In this document: positions 52,137-61,553 of the stretch, piece after piece
Layout of the letters: every line of letters begins with the position of its first letter
How positions within the stretch are numbered: position 1 is the first letter of the stretch
DNA from: Bog-756 sp963730685
GTDB lineage: Bacteria; Actinomycetota; Acidimicrobiia; Acidimicrobiales; RAAP-2
Length of the DNA: 64,000 bases
Assembly: GCA_963730685.1 (NCBI GenBank)
Contig: CAVSSP010000005.1
Location: 1-64,000, forward strand
Direction of reading: 5' to 3'
Translations under genes and position numbers: made by a program
The notes under the pieces: model-generated
Seen by the model: the letters and a program-made list of their open reading frames with translations, nothing else
What the model was told of the DNA's origin: nothing
The model's database searches: none

Positions 52137-52940
52137 ATGACCGACGTTTCGGGTCCGGGCATCTCCGTCCCCAGCCGGCTCGGCGTGTCGGCGAGATTCG
52201 AGGACGGTGCCCTGATCATCGCGCTCAGGCCCCGGCCGGAGACGCTGCACCACGGCATCGTCCGGGCCAGCGTTCTCGCCTTCGTCATCGATGTCGTGGC
52301 GGGGATCCCCCTGGATCAGGACCCCGACGTGTGGACCCTCACCTCGGACATGTCCGTCCGGATGCGCCCGGTCCCCGCCCCCGGACGGATCGACGCCACC
52401 AGCGCCGTCCTGCGCCAGGGACGGCGATCGGCGACCTGCCTGGTCGAGCTCGACACCGACCGGGGAGCGCCCATCGCCACCGGGGCCATCGGCTTCGCCA
52501 AAGTCGCCCGCAAGTCGACCGATCCACCGAAGCCGAACGTGCCGCTCGGGCAGATCCCCCTGATCTTCTCGGACACCGCCACACTGACCCGTCCGCTGCG
52601 TGACGAGGCCGGCATCCAGGTGGTCGATGCCGCCGAGGGGGTGGTGGAGGTCGAGGTCGGCCCGGCGCTCCGCAATCCGGCCGGCACCCTGCAGGGCGCC
52701 ATGGTGGCGCTGCTGGCCGAGGCGGCGGCCGAGGAGCTCATGGAGACGCGCTTCGGGTCGCCCGTCGTGGTGACCGGGCTCGACCTCCGCTATCTCCGCA
52801 AGACGCAGGTGGGCCCGGTGCGCACCCGGAGCCGGCTCTTGGGCACCGGACCCGACGCGCCGGTCCAGATCGAGCTCATCGATACCTCGACCGACGCCAT
52901 CACCACGTTGGTCTATGCCACCGCGGTGCGCGTCCCCTGA
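52137..52940 (+). CDS. Tandem hot-dog acyl-CoA thioesterase-like protein
   Basis: 267 residues from ATG 52137. Two hot-dog halves: the first with LHHGIVRASVLAFVIDVVAG and MSVRMRPVPAPGRIDATSAV, the second with NPAGTLQGAMVALLAEAAAE and GLDLRYLRKTQVGPVRTRSR. The second half has the typical N.G..QGG-like turn. Known: double hot-dog proteins of the PaaI/4HBT kind act on acyl-CoA; the first half may be structural. Single gene, facing the hydrolase at 52967. Confidence 0.82.
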   Translation: MTDVSGPGISVPSRLGVSARFEDGALIIALRPRPETLHHGIVRASVLAFVIDVVAGIPLDQDPDVWTLTSDMSVRMRPVPAPGRIDATSAVLRQGRRSATCLVELDTDRGAPIATGAIGFAKVARKSTDPPKPNVPLGQIPLIFSDTATLTRPLRDEAGIQVVDAAEGVVEVEVGPALRNPAGTLQGAMVALLAEAAAEELMETRFGSPVVVTGLDLRYLRKTQVGPVRTRSRLLGTGPDAPVQIELIDTSTDAITTLVYATAVRVP

Positions 52941-52966
52941 CCCACCGCCCGCCGGGGCCGGCGGCT

Positions 52967-53569
52967 TCAGTCCGATGGCCGACGGCTGTTCGGCATGGCG
53001 GTGTCGACGAGCCAGTCGGCCACGATCTCGGCGACCTCGGCGTCGCGTCGCCGGAGGGAGTGGTCACCGTCCACGAAGGCCAGGGTGACGGGCCCGGGGA
53101 TGGCGGCGGTCTCGCGTTCGATCTCGTCGGGGGCGCCCAGGGCATCCCGACGTCCGCTGACGAAGAGGCAGGGCACATGGAGCGCGGGGAAGTGGGCTGT
53201 CCGGAGCCGTTCGGGGGCCCGCGCCGGATGGAGCGGATAGCTGATGAGGACGAGGGCCGCCACCTCCAGGCCTTCGGCGGCCGCCATCGAGCACATCCGG
53301 CCACCCATGGACCGGCCTCCCACCGCGATGGTCGAGGTGGTCACGCCGAGCCGTCCGGCGAGCACCGAGGCGGCCGTCCGCACCGAGTCGATGCAGACCT
53401 CGGGTGGGTCCGGCCGACGCCGGCCCGCCGTCCTCCCGGGGAACTCGATCCGCTCCACGGTCAGACCGCGTGCGGTCACCACTTCGTCGACGGCCACCAG
53501 TGACGGCTGATCCCGACCGGCTCCGGCGCCCGGGGTGAGCAGGAGGCCGGTGATGCCGGCAGGGGTCAT
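52967..53569 (-). CDS. Alpha/beta-family hydrolase (KANL3/Tex30-like)
   Basis: 200 residues from ATG 53569. GLLLTPGAGAGRDQPSLVAV (oxyanion loop), nucleophile Ser in IAVGGRSMGGRMCSMAAAEG, SYPLHPAR, acid in LFVSGRRDALG, and His in FVDGDHSLRRRDAE. This is the short dienelactone-hydrolase-like type known as KANL3/Tex30-like, found widely in bacteria. Function is not established. It lies 74 bases downstream of the channel gene on the same strand. Confidence 0.88.
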   Translation of the reverse strand: MTPAGITGLLLTPGAGAGRDQPSLVAVDEVVTARGLTVERIEFPGRTAGRRRPDPPEVCIDSVRTAASVLAGRLGVTTSTIAVGGRSMGGRMCSMAAAEGLEVAALVLISYPLHPARAPERLRTAHFPALHVPCLFVSGRRDALGAPDEIERETAAIPGPVTLAFVDGDHSLRRRDAEVAEIVADWLVDTAMPNSRRPSD

Positions 53570-53643
53570 CCGGCCATCTTGGCCCCGGGACCGGATCGAT
53601 GCCAGCAAGCCGACCGCGCCGTCCCGGTGGGTGCCCAGGGTCG

Positions 53644-54264
53644 TCAGGCGGTCCTCGCCAGCCGGCGATCGGGTATGAACCAGATCAGCGACACCGAGAG
53701 GTAGCAGACGTAGGCGAGATACGGGCTGGCGAAGGCCAGTCCGATTCCGGCGGCGTAGATGACCGGCGAGATGATCCCCTTCACGTCCCGGCCGACGGCG
53801 GCGACGATGTCGGCGTCGGCAGGGTTGGCGCGCAGGATGGACCGCACGAGTGCGAAGTAGGCCAGGGCCGCCGCCAGTGCGACGGCGCCATAGGTGGCGG
53901 CGGGGAGCGATTGGCCGTGTGCGGTGCCCACCCAGTCGGTGGCAAACGGGATGAGCGACAGCCAGAACAAGAGCAGCAGGTTCGTCCACATCACCGCGGT
54001 GCTGATCCGCCTGGTCGCCCTGAGGAGATGATGGTGGTTGTTCCAATAGATGCCGATCATGGAGAAGCTCAGGGCGTAGACGAGCAGCGAGGGCCACAGA
54101 CGTGCCAGTCCGTGGAAGTCGGCGGAGACCGGAGCCTTCAGCTGAAAGGCCATGATCGTGATGATCACCGCCATGACGCCATCGCTGAATCCCTCGAGAC
54201 GATGGGTGTCGAAGGTCCCGGCTTCATCGGACGAGGAGGCGGCGTCGGTCGGGCCAACGCTCAT
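53644..54264 (-). CDS. TMEM175-type (DUF1211) potassium channel family protein
   Basis: 206 residues from ATG 54264. RLEGFSDGVMAVIITIMAFQ in the first transmembrane helix contains the family hallmark (RxxxFSDGVxAI), which lines the pore. Five further hydrophobic segments follow, e.g. SLLVYALSFSMIGIYWNNHH, TNLLLLFWLSLIPFATDWVG, AYFALVRSIL. Known: bacterial TMEM175 proteins with six helices assemble as tetrameric K+ channels. Single gene, possibly with the hydrolase downstream. Confidence 0.92.
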   Translation of the reverse strand: MSVGPTDAASSSDEAGTFDTHRLEGFSDGVMAVIITIMAFQLKAPVSADFHGLARLWPSLLVYALSFSMIGIYWNNHHHLLRATRRISTAVMWTNLLLLFWLSLIPFATDWVGTAHGQSLPAATYGAVALAAALAYFALVRSILRANPADADIVAAVGRDVKGIISPVIYAAGIGLAFASPYLAYVCYLSVSLIWFIPDRRLARTA

Positions 54265-54440
54265 CGGTCGAGGGGGCCGCCGAGGGCGAAGGCCGCGGCA
54301 CCGGTGCACCGGTGCCCGGCGACAGGTTCGGCGGATGGCACGGTGGCATGCTATCCGTGCAGACCGGAACGACCTGGTGCCCGGACGTTTGGATGCCGCG
54401 TCTCCAGGAAGAGAATCGGCCCCGCCGATGTTCAATGGTC

Positions 54441-55461
54441 ATGAAGCGCATCGGGTTCTTGTCGTTCGGCCACTGGACGCCGTCACCGCACTCGCAGGCC
54501 CGCTCGGCCTCCGATGTCCTGCTGCAGTCGATCGACCTCGCCGTCGCCGCCGAGGAGCTCGGTGCCGACGGGGCCTACTTCCGGGTGCACCACTTCGCCA
54601 ACCAGCTCTCCTCGCCGTTCCCGTTGCTCGCGGCCGTCGGCGCCAGGACCAGCACGATCGAGATCGGGACCGGCGTGATCGACATGCGCTACGAGAACCC
54701 GCTCTACATGGCCGAGGACGCCGGCTCCGCCGATCTCATCGCCGGCGGTCGTCTGCAGCTCGGCATCAGCCGTGGATCGCCCGAGCAGGTCATCGACGGC
54801 TACCGCTACTTCGGCTACGTCCCGGCCGAGGGCACCGACCAGGCCGACATGGCTCGCGAGCACACGCGGGTCTTTCTCGAGGTCCTCAAGGGCGAGGGCT
54901 TCGCCGAGCCGAACCCGCGGCCGATGTTCCCCAACCCACCCGGGCTGCTTCGCGTCGAGCCGCACTCCGACGGTCTGCGCGAGCGGATCTGGTGGGGCGC
55001 CGGTACCCGGAGGACCGCCGAGTGGACCGCCGAGCAGGGCATGAACCTGATGAGCTCGACGCTTCTCAGCGAGGACACCGGGGTGCCGTTCCATCAGCTG
55101 CAGGCCGAGCAGATCGAGCGGTTCCGCAAGGCCTGGGCCGACGCCGGCCACGACCGCGAGCCCCGGGTCTCGGTCAGCCGCAGCATCTTCCCGATCGTCA
55201 GCGACCTCGACCGCGCCTACTTCGGCCGCGAAGGCAACTCACAGGACCAGGTCGGGTTCATCGACGGCGGCAAGGCCCGCTTCGGCAAGACCTATGCCGG
55301 CGAGCCCGAGGAGCTCATCGAGCAGCTGGCCCAGGACGAGGCGATCGCCGCCGCCGACACGTTGCTGCTGACGATCCCCAATCAGCTCGGCGTCGACTAC
55401 TGCGCCCACGTCCTCGATTCGGTCCTCAAGCGACATCGCGCCGGAGCTCGGCTGGCGCTGA
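54441..55461 (+). pseudogene. LLM-class flavin monooxygenase with a late frameshift
   Basis: From ATG 54441 the sequence MKRIGFLSFGHWTPSPHSQA starts a typical luciferase-like monooxygenase: AEELGADGAYFRVHHFANQL, TSTIEIGTGVIDMRYENPLY, DLIAGGRLQLGISRGSPEQV, and IWWGAGTRRTAEWTAEQGMN. Near 55428 the frame changes: the alternative frame ends DIAPELGWR with TGA at 55459-55461, which is the usual end of this family (..LK-xIAPELGWR). Without correction the frame runs on to 55586 with a non-homologous Ala/Arg tail. One missing base near CTCAAGCGAC explains it, so the enzyme may be intact in the real genome. Cofactor FMN or F420. Confidence 0.82.
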
Positions 55462-55489
55462 GGTCGGGGCTGAGGTCGGCGTCGGTCGG

Positions 55490-56053
55490 TCAGTTGTCGC
55501 TGAGGGCGATGCGGGCGAGCGCGACGACCGGGGCCAAGGCACCCGGTCCTTGGGCTGCCACCAGGGTCCGGCTGGCGTTGGCGTAGGCGTTGACGACGGA
55601 GCGGCCACCGATGGTGGCGCCGTAGGCCCCGTCACCGAGACCGGAGACGCTCGGCATGGCCGGATTGCCGGGGGCGTGGGCCACCTGTCCCGCGAACACC
55701 GTCGCCGATTGACGGGTGAAGATCGTGACCCCGGCGTTACCGGCGTCGCCGGTGTACTCACAGACGATTCCTCCGCCCGGCGTCGGGGTCGAGATCGGGC
55801 CGCGGAAGCTTGCGCCGAGGGCGGCGTTGGCCTGGGGGAGGGTCGGACAGGTCGCTGCCGCCGTCCCCGTCGCGGTCGTCGGGACCACCGCGGTCGTCGT
55901 GGTCCCGGCCGCCGCTGCGGTCGTCGCCGTCGCCGTTGTCGACGTCGTCGATGCCGTGGTCGTGGCCGCCGGCGTGCTGCTCCCTGACCCACAGGCCGCC
56001 AGGGCGACCCCGGCCACCAGTGCGCCGACGGCCAGGAATCCGCCACTCCTCAT
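55490..56053 (-). CDS. Lipoprotein with Thr-rich linker, unknown function
   Basis: 187 residues from ATG 56053; the open frame extends far upstream but is antisense to the GH3 gene there. Lipoprotein signal with lipobox LAAC (ALAACGSGSS). A low-complexity Thr/Ala linker of about 40 residues follows, then a compact domain: CPTLPQANAALGASFRGPIS, IVCEYTGDAGNAGVTIF, MPSVSGLGDGAYGATIGGRS. Two Cys may form a disulfide. The domain resembles DUF3558-type actinobacterial lipoproteins in general form only. Confidence 0.8.
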   Translation of the reverse strand: MRSGGFLAVGALVAGVALAACGSGSSTPAATTTASTTSTTATATTAAAAGTTTTAVVPTTATGTAAATCPTLPQANAALGASFRGPISTPTPGGGIVCEYTGDAGNAGVTIFTRQSATVFAGQVAHAPGNPAMPSVSGLGDGAYGATIGGRSVVNAYANASRTLVAAQGPGALAPVVALARIALSDN

Positions 56054-56173
56054 GGCCCGACCATAGCAACGTCCACCACCGGGTTTCTCCTGCGTCGTAG
56101 GGTTGCCTCCGGGGTGTTCCGGCCGGCAGGGGTGCGCCGAAGCCCAGCGAGCAAGGAGCAAACGACCCGTCGA

Positions 56174-58738
56174 ATGGCCAGCCTGGGACGCCTGACCCCT
56201 CGACGGGTCCTCATCTTCGGGATCCTCCTCGGCGCGTCGATGGCAGGATCCTTCCTCGTGGCCGGGCACCGTGCCGACGGCGCGCCGGCGACGTCGGGCG
56301 GAACGTCGGCCCGTTGCCCGTGGGTGTCCCAGGCCCGACAGGGAACGGGCACGGCGGCGTCGCTGGCCGCCGAGGTCCTGGCCCGCATGACGCTCAGCCA
56401 GAAGGCGTCGTTCGTGGTGCTGCGGACGGTGCCACCCCTCGAGAACACCAACCTCGGTCTCCCTTCGCTGTGCATCCCCCCGCTGACCCTCACCGACGGA
56501 CCGAACGGGATCGCCTACCAGATGCGCGGCGTGACACAGCTGCCGGCCGCCATCGGAGTGGCCGCCACCTTCGACCCGTCGGCGGCCCGTGCCACGGGGA
56601 CGGTGATGGGCCAGGAGGCCCGGGCCAAGGGGATCGACGCCGCCCAGGGGCCCGAGCTCAACCTGGCCCGGGTGCCCGAGGCCGGCCGCATCTTCGAGGC
56701 GTTCGGCGAGGACCCGGTGCTGACCGGCGCCATGGGCGTCGCCGGTGTGGAGGGCATCCAGTCCACCGGGACCATGGCCAACCTCAAGCACGTCACCGCC
56801 TACTCGCAGGAGACGGCGCGCCACATCCTCGACCAGCAGGTTCCCGCCCGTGCCCTCGCCGAGATGTTCAACCCGCCCTACATCGAGGCCGTCCAGCAGG
56901 CCCACGTCGCCTCCATCATGTGCTCGTACGGCTCGGTCAACGGCGTCAACGACTGCGCCGACCCGACCGTGTACGCCGACCTCGCCTCGTGGGGGTTCAC
57001 CGGATTCGTCCGTTCCGACCTGGCCGCCGTGCCGGTCCAGGACACGGCCTCGGCGTTCCGGGCCGGGATGGCCATCATCAAGCCCGCCTCGCCCGCCGCC
57101 CTGGTCCAACTGGTCCGGTCCGGCGCCATTCCGGTCGCCGACCTCAACCGGTCCGTCACCCAGACGCTCGCCACCATGTTCCGGTACAAGCTCATCGGCT
57201 ATCCCGTCCACGGCACACCGTCAGCCGACGCCATCACCCCGGCCCACACCCGTGTGGCGACCACCACGGCGGAGGAGTCCATGGTGCTCCTGAAGGACGC
57301 CGGGTCGGTGCTCCCCCTGGCCCACGGCATCACCTCCATCGCCGCCATCGGCTCCGGGGCGGCCTACCCGATCACCACCGGTGACGGCAGCTCGCACGTC
57401 GTGGCGCCGTTCGTGTCGTCGCCGCTCGCCGCCCTGCGGTCCGCCCTCGGGCCCTCGACCACGATCCGGTACGCCCCGGGGGGGCTGCGCACCATCCCGC
57501 TCCGCAACATCACCACCGGGCAGACGATCTCCCGGCGCTACTTCGACACGGACGAGCCGCACCTGCGCGCCGGCCGGGTGGAGCCCGGGAAAGAGGACAT
57601 CTCGGTCGTCCTGTCCCCGAACGTGACCGACGCCGTGGCCACCGCCACCACCCCGGGAACCGGGACGTACTGGAGCTCGTGGAGCGAGACGATCACCCCC
57701 CATTCGTCGGGGATCTACCGGATCGGGCTCCACGAGGTCGGTGACACCTGGCTGACCATGAACGGCGCCCCCGTCCTGACCTCGGCCGGGCTCCACACGC
57801 CCAACCTGCTGTCCACCGCCGTGACCCTCCGGGCCGGGGCGCACTACACCTTCGCCATCCGCTGGTTCGCCGTCGACGGGTATCCCGCCCCCGCGTTCGG
57901 CATCGCCGACGAGACGGCGCAGTTCACCGCGGCCGTCGCGGCCGCCCGCCGGGCCTCGGTGGCCATCGTCTACACCGGCGAGCTCCAGCGGGAGGGGGCC
58001 GACCGCTCCCTGGAGCTCCCGGGCGACGCCGACCAGCTCATCGCGGCGGTGGCCGCCGTCAACCCCCGCACCGTGGTGGTGGTCAACAGCGGCGGGGCGG
58101 TGTACATGCCCTGGCTGTCGAAGGTGGCCGCCGTCGTCGAGGCCTGGTACCCCGGCGAGGCGGACGGCACCGCCGTGACCGCGGTCCTGACCGGTCGGGT
58201 CGACCCCTCGGGGCGGCTGCCGATCACGTTCCCGGCGTCGCCCGCCGCCCAGCCGGCGTCCACCCCCGCCGAGTTCCCCGGGGTCGACGCCGAGGTGAGT
58301 TTCGGCGCCGGCCTCGACATCGGGTACCGGTGGTACCAGGCCAACGGCGTGGCCCCGCTGTTCCCGTTCGGCTACGGGCTCGACTACACGACGTTCGCGC
58401 TGTCGGGCGCCCAGATCGCCCCGTCGCCGGGGGGCTACACCGTCCAGGTGGACGTGACCAACACCGGGTCCCGGTCCGGCGCCGATGTCGTCCAGGCCTA
58501 CGTGGCCTATCCGTCCGGGCTCGGCGAGCCCCCCGAGCAGCTCCGCGCCTTCCAGAAGGTCGTCGTGGCGCCCGGGGCCACCACCGGCGTCACACTGGCG
58601 CTGCCGGCGTCGGGCTTCGCCTCGGACGCCGGGGGCACGCCCACCGTGGTGGCCGGGCGTTACGTGGTCGGCGTCGGCCAGTCGTCGGCCGATCTGCCCA
58701 TCCAACTTCCGATCCAGGTCCCGGCCCAGGCGGCCTGA
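56174..58738 (+). CDS. Secreted GH3 beta-glucosidase with PA14 insert
   Basis: 854 residues from ATG 56174. An N-terminal signal/anchor segment (RRVLIFGILLGASMAGSFLV) precedes the GH3 barrel. Barrel motifs are LTLTDGPNGIAYQ, RIFEAFGEDPVLTGAMG, and NLKHVTAYSQE; the nucleophile Asp is in GFVRSDLAAV (usual sequence GFVMSDW, so Trp is replaced). A PA14 domain is inserted in the second lobe, about residues 490-600 (SSGIYRIGLHEVGDTWLTMN, AGAHYTFAIRWFA). AIVYTGELQREGADRSLELP then gives the acid/base region. A fibronectin-III-like end follows (YTVQVDVTNTGSRSGADVVQ). Known: GH3-PA14 enzymes hydrolyse beta-glucosides. Confidence 0.92.
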   Translation: MASLGRLTPRRVLIFGILLGASMAGSFLVAGHRADGAPATSGGTSARCPWVSQARQGTGTAASLAAEVLARMTLSQKASFVVLRTVPPLENTNLGLPSLCIPPLTLTDGPNGIAYQMRGVTQLPAAIGVAATFDPSAARATGTVMGQEARAKGIDAAQGPELNLARVPEAGRIFEAFGEDPVLTGAMGVAGVEGIQSTGTMANLKHVTAYSQETARHILDQQVPARALAEMFNPPYIEAVQQAHVASIMCSYGSVNGVNDCADPTVYADLASWGFTGFVRSDLAAVPVQDTASAFRAGMAIIKPASPAALVQLVRSGAIPVADLNRSVTQTLATMFRYKLIGYPVHGTPSADAITPAHTRVATTTAEESMVLLKDAGSVLPLAHGITSIAAIGSGAAYPITTGDGSSHVVAPFVSSPLAALRSALGPSTTIRYAPGGLRTIPLRNITTGQTISRRYFDTDEPHLRAGRVEPGKEDISVVLSPNVTDAVATATTPGTGTYWSSWSETITPHSSGIYRIGLHEVGDTWLTMNGAPVLTSAGLHTPNLLSTAVTLRAGAHYTFAIRWFAVDGYPAPAFGIADETAQFTAAVAAARRASVAIVYTGELQREGADRSLELPGDADQLIAAVAAVNPRTVVVVNSGGAVYMPWLSKVAAVVEAWYPGEADGTAVTAVLTGRVDPSGRLPITFPASPAAQPASTPAEFPGVDAEVSFGAGLDIGYRWYQANGVAPLFPFGYGLDYTTFALSGAQIAPSPGGYTVQVDVTNTGSRSGADVVQAYVAYPSGLGEPPEQLRAFQKVVVAPGATTGVTLALPASGFASDAGGTPTVVAGRYVVGVGQSSADLPIQLPIQVPAQAA

Positions 58739-58925
58739 GGTGCGCGCCGGGCACCGTCCGACGTCCGTGGTGCATGCCCTCGGATCGGGGACCGGCCCGG
58801 TACCCTTGGACGTGCAGTGGTGTTCGTGCGACGACGGGTGCGCCGACACGGCAGGACAGACGGGCGAGGCGCCGTGAGACCCCGTCCGAGGATCCGCCCG
58901 ATGTCCGGAGGGAGCGTGAGCAGGA

Positions 58926-59648
58926 GTGCCCAGTGACGAGCCGGTCATCGGTATCTCCGTGGGCCGCATCCCGGTGGGCGAGCGGGTGGTCGACGGCACG
59001 CAACGCGACTACGCCGACCGGGTCGCCGACGCGGGAGGGGTTCCCGTCCTTCTGCCCGTGCTGCCGGCCGGATCGCTGGCCCCGGTGCTGGCCCTGGTCG
59101 ACGGCCTCCTGCTGACCGGCGGCGGAGATGTGGAGCCGGCCCGCTACGGTGCCCGACCGGCCGCCGAGTCCGGGGGCGTCGACGCCGAACGGGATGCCGC
59201 CGAGCAGTACCTCTTCGAGGAGGCGGCACGTCGGGGGATCCCGGTGCTGGCCATCTGCCGGGGGATCCAGATGCTCAACGTGGCCCGGGGCGGAACCCTC
59301 ATCCAGCATCTGCCGGCGGTCACCACCGAGTCCCACCTGGTCATCGAGCGGCGGACCGAGGCGGTCCACTCGGTCCGGGTCGACACCGACAGTGCGCTGA
59401 GCCGCATCGTCGGGAAGGACCGGTTGGAGACGAACTCCCTGCACCATCAGGCCGTCGACCGGCTCGGCCGGCAGTTGGCCGCGGTCGCCTGGGCCGACGA
59501 CGGCGTCATCGAGGCGGTCGAGGACCCGGACCGTGAGATCGTGGCCGTCCAGTGGCATCCCGAGCAGATGCCCGATCGCCCTGAGCAGATGCGCCTGTTC
59601 GGCTGGCTCATCGACCGGGCCGACGCCCACCGCCGGTCGGGTCGATAG
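58926..59648 (+). CDS. Class I glutamine amidotransferase, gamma-glutamyl-GABA hydrolase type
   Basis: 240 residues from GTG 58926. Nucleophile C111 in PVLAICRGIQMLNVARGGTL; His and Glu in VAVQWHPEQM; substrate loop LLLTGGGDVEPARYG. This is the peptidase C26/PuuD-like pattern. Known: PuuD-like enzymes hydrolyse gamma-glutamyl amides such as gamma-glutamyl-GABA in polyamine breakdown. No putrescine genes adjoin, so the substrate is open. The gene is convergent with the S9 peptidase. Confidence 0.9.
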   Translation: MPSDEPVIGISVGRIPVGERVVDGTQRDYADRVADAGGVPVLLPVLPAGSLAPVLALVDGLLLTGGGDVEPARYGARPAAESGGVDAERDAAEQYLFEEAARRGIPVLAICRGIQMLNVARGGTLIQHLPAVTTESHLVIERRTEAVHSVRVDTDSALSRIVGKDRLETNSLHHQAVDRLGRQLAAVAWADDGVIEAVEDPDREIVAVQWHPEQMPDRPEQMRLFGWLIDRADAHRRSGR

Positions 59649-59663
59649 CGGGCTCGGCGCCGG

Positions 59664-61553
59664 TCAGCCGGCGGTGCTCCCCACGTCGAGGCGCTCGTCC
59701 CGATCGATCCGGAGGGCCCCGATCAGGAACTCGGTCATGCGGACCGACAGCCGCAGTCGGGATGACCGGCTCCGGTACTCGTGGCCCTCGCCCTCGAGCT
59801 CGAGGTAGCCGACCGCCCGACCCAGCGCCTCGAGGGCCAGCACCACCTGGCGCCCCTCGTCGACCGGGACGTTGGTGTCCAGCTCCCCGTGCACGACGAG
59901 GAGGGGCACGGTGACCCGGTCGATCCGGTGCAGGGGCGACAGGCTCCGCAGCAGGTCCGCATCGTGCACGGGGTGGCCGTACTTGGTCACGGCGGCGCTG
60001 GCGATCCACGGTTCGGTGTCCCGGTAGAACGTGATCAGATCGGACATGCCGCAGATGTCCACCCCGGCGGCGAAGGCGCCGGGGAACTGGGTGAGGGCCA
60101 TGAGGGCGGCGTAGCCGCCGTAGGACCGGCCCGAGACGGCGATGCGGGCGCGGTCGGCCAGGCCCTGTGCGGCCAGCCATCCCGCGCACACCGCCACGTC
60201 GGCGATGGCGTCGAGGCGCCCGAACCGGTCGTCGGCGTGCACGAAGGCACGGCCGAACCCCGACGAGCCGCGGATGTTGGGCGCCAGGACGACGATGCCG
60301 GCGGCCGCCAGCAGCTGGTGCTGGGGATGGAATCCGGGCCGCTCCTGGCCCTCGGGGCCGCCGTGCAGGCTGACGACGGCCGGCGACGAGGCGTCGGACC
60401 CCTCGGGGCGGTACAGCCAGCCGGTGATGCCGAGCCCGTCGTGGGATTCGAACCGCACCAGTGTCGGCGTGACGAGTCCCCGGTCCTCGATGGTGGCCGG
60501 GGTGAGGCTGCGCCAGCGGCCACTGTCGAGCTCGAGCTCCCAGAGCCTCGGAGGGCTGGACGGTCCCTCCACGGCCAGGACGGCGCGATGGCCGTCACGG
60601 GCGACGACCCCACCCCGGAGGACGGATCCGGGCAGGCCGGGATAGGGGCGGAGGGAGCCGGTGGCGGCATCCAGCAGTTCGAGCTCGCTCCGGCCCTCCA
60701 CGTTCCAGGCCACCAGCACCCGCGACCCGTCGTCGTAGGCATCGGCGAACTCGAGCTCGGCGTCGTCGCGCACGGCCACGGCTCCGGCCCCGGACCGGAG
60801 GCCGTCGGCGTCGAACGGCACGGCGACGAGCGCCCGGCGGGCGCGGCCGGCGTCGGTGACGACATAGGCGACCGAGGCCGCCGACTCGCTGGAGGGGGGT
60901 GGCCGGAGCAGGCCCAGCTCGGTCGAGCCGGTGTCCGGAAAGGGCAGCACGTCGCGGGTGGCACCCGACTCCCGGTCCAACAGCCGGCAGTGCTGGGCCC
61001 CGCGTGGGCCGTCCCGGAGGAGGGCGAAGCGCTCGTCGGCCGACAGGTCGAGGACGTCGACCAGCTCACCGGTGGTGATCACGTCCTCGGCGCCGGTGTC
61101 GGCGTCGATCAGGACGCACCGGTCGACCTGGTCGGGATCGGGGTCACGGATGGTCACCACCAGCCGGTGGCCGGTGCGCGCCCACGGGCCCAGGGCGGCG
61201 TGGCTGGGATCGCCGGCCAGCCGTCGGCGCTCCGACCCGTCCGGCCGCGCCACCCATACCTCGGATCGCACGCCTCCGCCCGTGGCCACCGAGACGGCCA
61301 GCCACTGGCTGTCCGGGGACCAGTGGACCGAGAGCACCGGGTCGTCGGACACCTGGACGACGGCCGGCTCGTCGAGGCCGTCGACGGACTCCACCCACAG
61401 CTCGGGGGTGCCCCGGCGGTCGCTGACGAACGCGATGCGCCGCCCGTCGTGGGTCAGGGTCGGGGCCCAGCATCCCCAGGCGCCCGACAGCGTGACGGCC
61501 AGGTCCGCGAGGTCACCGGGCAGCGGCGTGCCTCGATCCGCCCCGCCGCTCAC
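59664..61553 (-). CDS. S9-family (prolyl-oligopeptidase-like) serine peptidase
   Basis: 629 residues from GTG 61553, whose first bases overlap the stop of the upstream gene (GTGA), indicating coupled translation. The N-terminal half is a beta-propeller with TolB-like strands: PTLTHDGRRIAFVSDRRGTP, VHWSPDSQWLAVSVATGGGV. The catalytic domain starts with VVSLHGGPEGQERPGF; nucleophile Ser is in RIAVSGRSYGGYAALMALTQ, acid in LLVVHGELDTNVPVDEGRQV, and His in ELEGEGHEYRSRS. Known: cytosolic peptidases acting on short peptides. Encoded with an amidotransferase and an ATP-grasp ligase, so it may process a peptide-like metabolite made by them. Confidence 0.92.
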   Translation of the reverse strand: MSGGADRGTPLPGDLADLAVTLSGAWGCWAPTLTHDGRRIAFVSDRRGTPELWVESVDGLDEPAVVQVSDDPVLSVHWSPDSQWLAVSVATGGGVRSEVWVARPDGSERRRLAGDPSHAALGPWARTGHRLVVTIRDPDPDQVDRCVLIDADTGAEDVITTGELVDVLDLSADERFALLRDGPRGAQHCRLLDRESGATRDVLPFPDTGSTELGLLRPPPSSESAASVAYVVTDAGRARRALVAVPFDADGLRSGAGAVAVRDDAELEFADAYDDGSRVLVAWNVEGRSELELLDAATGSLRPYPGLPGSVLRGGVVARDGHRAVLAVEGPSSPPRLWELELDSGRWRSLTPATIEDRGLVTPTLVRFESHDGLGITGWLYRPEGSDASSPAVVSLHGGPEGQERPGFHPQHQLLAAAGIVVLAPNIRGSSGFGRAFVHADDRFGRLDAIADVAVCAGWLAAQGLADRARIAVSGRSYGGYAALMALTQFPGAFAAGVDICGMSDLITFYRDTEPWIASAAVTKYGHPVHDADLLRSLSPLHRIDRVTVPLLVVHGELDTNVPVDEGRQVVLALEALGRAVGYLELEGEGHEYRSRSSRLRLSVRMTEFLIGALRIDRDERLDVGSTAG

